DNA of 8,889 bases from Actinomycetota bacterium (GTDB lineage Bacteria; Actinomycetota; Actinomycetes; Streptosporangiales; Streptosporangiaceae), in the NCBI GenBank assembly GCA_003168295.1, contig PMST01000479.1, positions 1 to 8,889 of the forward strand, given 5' to 3'. This document shows, one piece after another, positions 6,082 to 8,889 of the stretch (within the stretch, counting starts at the first letter, position 1; every line of letters begins with the position of its first letter). The translations under genes were made by a program, and so were the position numbers. Below the pieces are notes generated by a model. That model searched no databases. It was not told where the DNA came from and saw only the letters and a program-made list of their open reading frames with translations.

Positions 6082-6702
6082 ATTGGTCTGCCTAAGCGCG
6101 ATAGGCAAGCCGAACGACGTGAGGCTACGCGGCAGGAGATCCTCGCGGCGGCATGGCAGATCGCGCACGAGAGCGGCCTGATCAGCGTCACGCTGCGCGA
6201 GATCGCGGCCCGGATCGGCATGCAGCCACCCTCGCTGTACTCGCACTTCGCGTCCAAGAACGCCATTTATGACTCGATGTTCGAGCAGGCGTGGCGTGAG
6301 TTCCGCGCGGTGCTGGAGAAGGAAGCCCCATCATTTCCCGCTGATCCGCGCGGGCGGCTGCTGGCCCTGGCGAACACGTACTTCGACTTCGCCGTCAGCA
6401 ACCTGGAACGGCACCAGCTGATGGACATGCCGATGCTGCGCGACTTCACCCCGAGCCAGGAGGCCTACCGGCCCGCGGTGGAGTGCTACCAGATCATGCA
6501 ATCGGTCCTGGCTGAGATCGGTATCCGCCGCCAGGCCGACCTCGACATGTTCACCGCCATGGCCGGCGGCTTCGTCAACCAGCAACTGGCCAATGATCCC
6601 GCGGGCGATCGCTGGCGTGTCCTGCTGCCGCGGGCGCTGACCTTGTTCGCCGACGACCTGGGCTTGCCGGCCCAGCCACCTGCACCCAGGAGGAAGAAAT
6701 GA
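6079..6702 (+). CDS. TetR/AcrR-family transcriptional regulator
   Basis: A 207-aa one-component regulator. The N-terminal helix-turn-helix covers about residues 14-66: ATRQEILAAAWQIAHESG, then VTLREIAARIGMQPPSLYSHFASKNAIYDSMF, a textbook TetR DNA-binding domain. The C-terminal region (about 70-195) is helical, with a ligand/dimer domain including FDFAVSNLERHQLMDMPML and a hydrophobic AGGFVNQQ segment; its ligand is unknown. ATG 6079 has no in-frame alternative close upstream and no Shine-Dalgarno, consistent with a leaderless start. The stop overlaps the next gene by 4 bases (ATGA), so it is the first gene of a three-gene operon that it probably represses itself through the palindrome over its promoter. 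It ends in a lysine/arginine-rich tail (RRKK). Confidence 0.93.
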   Translation: MIGLPKRDRQAERREATRQEILAAAWQIAHESGLISVTLREIAARIGMQPPSLYSHFASKNAIYDSMFEQAWREFRAVLEKEAPSFPADPRGRLLALANTYFDFAVSNLERHQLMDMPMLRDFTPSQEAYRPAVECYQIMQSVLAEIGIRRQADLDMFTAMAGGFVNQQLANDPAGDRWRVLLPRALTLFADDLGLPAQPPAPRRKK

Positions 6703-7439
6703 AGCCTCGGACCCCGGCCCTGGACCGCAAGACCGCGATGCGGCTGGCCGCCACGGAGTACCAGCGGTGCGCGGAACTGCTGCGGTCCCTCGATACCCGC
6801 GAGTGGGGGGCGCCGACGGCCTGCCCCGCGTGGGATGTCCGTCAGATGGCGGCGCACATGCTCGGCATGGTCGAGATGGCTGCCTCGATCCGCGAAGGCG
6901 GCCGGCAACGGCGCGCGGCCACCGTCAACGGGAACATAGACATCGACTGCCTCACCGCGCTGCAGGTCAGTGAGCGCTCGAGCTGGTCCGGGCCGGCGAT
7001 CAGCGACCGGTTCGCCGCGCGTGCCCCGAAGGCGGTCACCGGACGCCGGATGACACCAGGGTTCATCCGGCGCCGGACGATGATCGGCGGAGTGATCAAC
7101 GGCGTCGAGGAACCGTGGACGCTCGGGTACCTCATCGACGTCATCTTGACCCGCGACCCCTGGATGCACCGGCTTGACATCTGCACCGCACTGGACCGGA
7201 CGCCGGATCTCAGGGCCGATCACGACGGGGTCATCGTCGCCGATGTGGTCAGCGAATGGGCCGGCCGCCACGGCAAGGACTTCACCCTGCACCTGACCGG
7301 GCCGGCCGGCGGGACCTGGACGGCTGGCACCGCAGGCCCGCGTATCGAGCTCGACGCCGCCGGCTTCTGCCGGGTAATCGCGAAACGGGCCGGGCCGGCC
7401 GACCTCGCCGAACTCATGAGCACCGAAGTTCCCTACTAG
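6699..7439 (+). CDS. Mycothiol-dependent maleylpyruvate isomerase-like (DinB/MDMPI fold) protein
   Basis: A 246-aa protein of the actinobacterial MDMPI/TIGR03083-type group. The N-terminal four-helix-bundle domain contains CPAWDVRQMAAHMLGM, with H53 as the first metal-ligand position, and later TRDPWMHRLDI, giving D153 and H157 where the model enzyme has Glu and His. Aspartate for glutamate is a conservative change, so zinc binding is plausible. A smaller C-terminal domain follows (FTLHLTGPAGGTWTAG, ELDAAGFCRVIAKR). The founding enzyme isomerises maleylpyruvate with mycothiol in gentisate degradation; most relatives have no assigned reaction, and a mycothiol transfer or isomerisation role here is inference. 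The start ATG 6699 overlaps the TetR stop by 4 bases and has a strong AGGAGG about 5-6 bases upstream. It is followed after 18 bases by an FAD oxidoreductase. Confidence 0.85.
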   Translation: MKPRTPALDRKTAMRLAATEYQRCAELLRSLDTREWGAPTACPAWDVRQMAAHMLGMVEMAASIREGGRQRRAATVNGNIDIDCLTALQVSERSSWSGPAISDRFAARAPKAVTGRRMTPGFIRRRTMIGGVINGVEEPWTLGYLIDVILTRDPWMHRLDICTALDRTPDLRADHDGVIVADVVSEWAGRHGKDFTLHLTGPAGGTWTAGTAGPRIELDAAGFCRVIAKRAGPADLAELMSTEVPY

Positions 7440-7457
7440 CATCGGCAGGAGCCAATA

Positions 7458-8681
7458 ATGGCCGCGAATCAGTACGACGTCATCGTCGTAGGAGCCCGGT
7501 GCGCCGGATCCCCGACAGCGATGCTGCTCGCCCGCCAGGGCTACCGGGTCCTTCTCCTCGACCGGGCCACTTTCCCGGCCGACACGATCTCGACCCACGT
7601 CATTCAGCCGACCGGGATTGCCGCGCTGAACAGGTGGGGGCTGCTCGGCCAGCTCCTGTCGACAGGCTGCCCGCCGGTCGGCACCTATACGTTCGACTTC
7701 GGCCCGTTCACCATCGCGGGCTCGCCCGGCACTGACGACTCGCCGGTCGCCTACGCGCCGCGCCGCACCGTGCTGGACAAACTGCTGGTCGACGCGGCAG
7801 CCTCGGCGGGAGCCGAGGTCCGCGAGGGATTCACCGTCCAGGAAGTCCTCACCGGCGGCGGCCGGGTTACCGGCATCCGCGGCCGCGGCCAGGGCGGCCA
7901 CGTCGTGTCCGAGCACGCGCCGATGGTGATCGGGGCGGACGGGCTGCACTCGGCCGTCGCCGCCGCCGTCAGGCCACCGCACTACCACGACAAGCCGCCA
8001 CTGCTGTGCGGCTACTACGCGTACTGGAGCGGCCTGCCGATGGCCGGGCGATTCGAGAACTACATCCGGCCCCATCGCGGCTGGGCCGCCTGCCCCACGC
8101 ATGACGACCTCACCATCGTCGTCGCCGGCTGGCCAGCCGCTGAGTTCGCCGCGAACAAGACCGACATCGAAGCCAACTACCTGAAGACCTTCGACCTGGC
8201 ACCAGACTTCGCCGAGCGGCTCCGCGCCGCCCGCCGCGAGACACGCATCGTCGGCACCACCGTGCCCAACTACTTCCGCGAACCCTACGGTCCCGGCTGG
8301 GCGCTGGTCGGCGACGCCGGCTACAACAAAGACTTCATCACCGCGCAGGGTATCTCTGACGCCTTCCGGGACGCCGAACTGTGCGCCACCGCGCTGGACC
8401 AGGCACTGTCCGGCACCCGGCCCTTCGGCGAAGCGATGAGCCGCTACCAAGCGGCCCGGGACGAACACGTCCTGCCGATGTACGAGTTCACCACCCAGCT
8501 CGCCACCCTCGAACCTCCGCCGGAGGAACTCCGCCACCTCCTCGCCGCCATCCACGGCAACCAAGAGGCCATGGACGGCTTCGCGCGGACCAACGCCGGC
8601 GTAACCTCACCAGCGGACTTCTTCTCCGAAGAAAACACCGGACGCGTCTTCACCGCATCCCGCGCGGCTGCCACGCCCTGA
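7458..8681 (+). CDS. FAD-dependent oxidoreductase, geranylgeranyl-reductase/aromatic hydroxylase type
   Basis: A 407-aa single-Rossmann flavoprotein of the p-hydroxybenzoate hydroxylase fold. The N-terminal FAD motif is VIVVGARCAGSPTAMLLA (residues 8-25, with Arg at the third motif position), followed by FPADTISTHVIQPTG, seen in geranylgeranyl-reductase-like members. The DG motif is IGADGLHS (G159-S165) and the ribose-binding GD motif is LVGDAGYNKDFITAQGISDAF (starting near residue 283). There is no second NAD(P) Rossmann domain, as expected for this group. Members hydroxylate aromatics or reduce prenyl double bonds; the substrate here is unknown. A CAGGAG (7444-7449) precedes ATG 7458 at normal distance, and the gene lies 18 bases after the MDMPI-like gene, so it is the last gene of the TetR operon. 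The product has no signal peptide or membrane helix. Confidence 0.9.
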   Translation: MAANQYDVIVVGARCAGSPTAMLLARQGYRVLLLDRATFPADTISTHVIQPTGIAALNRWGLLGQLLSTGCPPVGTYTFDFGPFTIAGSPGTDDSPVAYAPRRTVLDKLLVDAAASAGAEVREGFTVQEVLTGGGRVTGIRGRGQGGHVVSEHAPMVIGADGLHSAVAAAVRPPHYHDKPPLLCGYYAYWSGLPMAGRFENYIRPHRGWAACPTHDDLTIVVAGWPAAEFAANKTDIEANYLKTFDLAPDFAERLRAARRETRIVGTTVPNYFREPYGPGWALVGDAGYNKDFITAQGISDAFRDAELCATALDQALSGTRPFGEAMSRYQAARDEHVLPMYEFTTQLATLEPPPEELRHLLAAIHGNQEAMDGFARTNAGVTSPADFFSEENTGRVFTASRAAATP

Positions 8682-8770
8682 GGAACGTCCCGTCAGTAAC
8701 CCAGTCATCGCGGAGCCGCGGGCCATTCAGCGGCGGGAGCCGGAGATGACGACGAGGACCCGCGAGTCAC
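8682..8770. other. Short gap between convergent genes
   Basis: Two convergent genes end on either side of these 89 bases, so transcription termination is expected here. I see only weak dyads: CGCGG-AG-CCGCG (8709-8720), with a very tight loop, nested inside GTCATC (8704-8709) / GATGAC (8745-8750). No T-run follows on either strand, so no terminator can be called firmly. Confidence 0.3.
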
Positions 8771-8889
8771 TCAGCACGAGACTTGCGGCATGACCTCGCC
8801 CGCGATCAGCTCTATCTGGCGCCGCTCGTCACCCACCGGCCAGAAGTGGACTCGCTGGCACCCCGCCCGGGCATATCGGGACAGCAGCT
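8771..8889 (-). CDS. LLM-class (luciferase-like) flavin oxidoreductase, C-terminal fragment
   Basis: Reading the minus strand, an open frame enters at the window edge and ends at a TGA (complement of 8771-8773), giving the last 38 residues of a protein. They contain YARAGCQRVHFWPVGDE, then RRQIELIAGEVMP, which I recognise as the usual C-terminal strand and helix of bacterial LLM-class flavin-dependent oxidoreductases (F420- or FMN-dependent, TIM-barrel): an aliphatic/aromatic strand ending in W-P, then an acidic helix ending in EVMP. The start and catalytic barrel lie outside the window, so cofactor and substrate cannot be judged. It converges with the FAD oxidoreductase and is not part of that operon. 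Because the fragment is short, the family assignment is moderately secure. Confidence 0.72.
   Translation of the reverse strand, partial: LLSRYARAGCQRVHFWPVGDERRQIELIAGEVMPQVSC

Noticed and set aside
6486..8564. 692-codon open frame on the minus strand
   Set aside because: It lies opposite two well-supported genes with clear motifs, its translation is low-complexity Gly/Arg/Val sequence with no recognisable domain, and long antisense frames are expected in very GC-rich coding DNA.
8704..8750. Bidirectional terminator between the convergent genes
   Set aside because: The dyads are short and nested with a tight inner loop and lack T-runs; they are noted only in the gap entry.
1..8889. tRNA/rRNA genes, CRISPR arrays, insertion sequences
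   Set aside because: Reading through the window I saw no tRNA-like cloverleaf, regularly spaced repeats, transposase motifs or terminal inverted repeats; nearly all the sequence is explained by coding regions.

Overview
The window is very GC-rich, with strong third-position GC bias, and carries typical high-GC Gram-positive families: a PadR-type regulator beside a small membrane protein, an HD-GYP/LuxR fusion, a mycothiol-dependent-isomerase-fold protein and the tail of an LLM flavin oxidoreductase. This points to an actinobacterium, probably a Streptomyces- or Streptosporangium-like soil organism. The genus cannot be fixed from the sequence alone.

Layout. (1) 1-605: the 3' part of a PadR-family regulator, overlapping the start of a small membrane-protein gene that is split across two reading frames and is probably a pseudogene. 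(2) 606-843: a 238-base gap with no convincing gene. It holds an inverted repeat (690-710) and a perfect 18-bp tandem duplication (803-838) that includes the ribosome binding site of the next gene. (3) 844-2433: a 529-aa protein with two HD-type halves (the second has a full set of HD-GYP metal ligands) and a C-terminal LuxR-type helix-turn-helix. (4) 2476-5997: a tight same-strand operon of an NTF2/SnoaL-like protein, a cytochrome P450, an OsmC-like protein and an FAD/NAD(P)-dependent monooxygenase-like oxidoreductase. An 18-bp perfect palindrome (2425-2442) lies at its head, across the stop codon of the HD-GYP/LuxR gene. (5) 6042-8681: a second operon of a TetR regulator, a mycothiol-dependent maleylpyruvate-isomerase-like protein and a geranylgeranyl-reductase-like FAD oxidoreductase. 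It is preceded by a strong TTGACA promoter and a CATAGT-N4-ACTATG palindrome that runs into the TetR start codon. (6) 8771-8889: the C-terminal end of a convergent LLM-class flavin oxidoreductase, cut by the window edge.

How it may work together. Both operons look like small-molecule oxidative metabolism modules (P450, two different flavoproteins, an LLM flavoenzyme) with auxiliary small-fold proteins (NTF2-like, OsmC-like, DinB/MDMPI-like). Each has its own regulator and palindromic operator candidate. The most unusual unit is the HD-GYP/LuxR gene followed by the palindrome and the NTF2-P450-OsmC-FMO operon: a signalling enzyme joined to a DNA-binding domain that may control the operon next to it. 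The substrate of either module cannot be read from the sequence. No ferredoxin or ferredoxin reductase for the P450 is encoded in the window.
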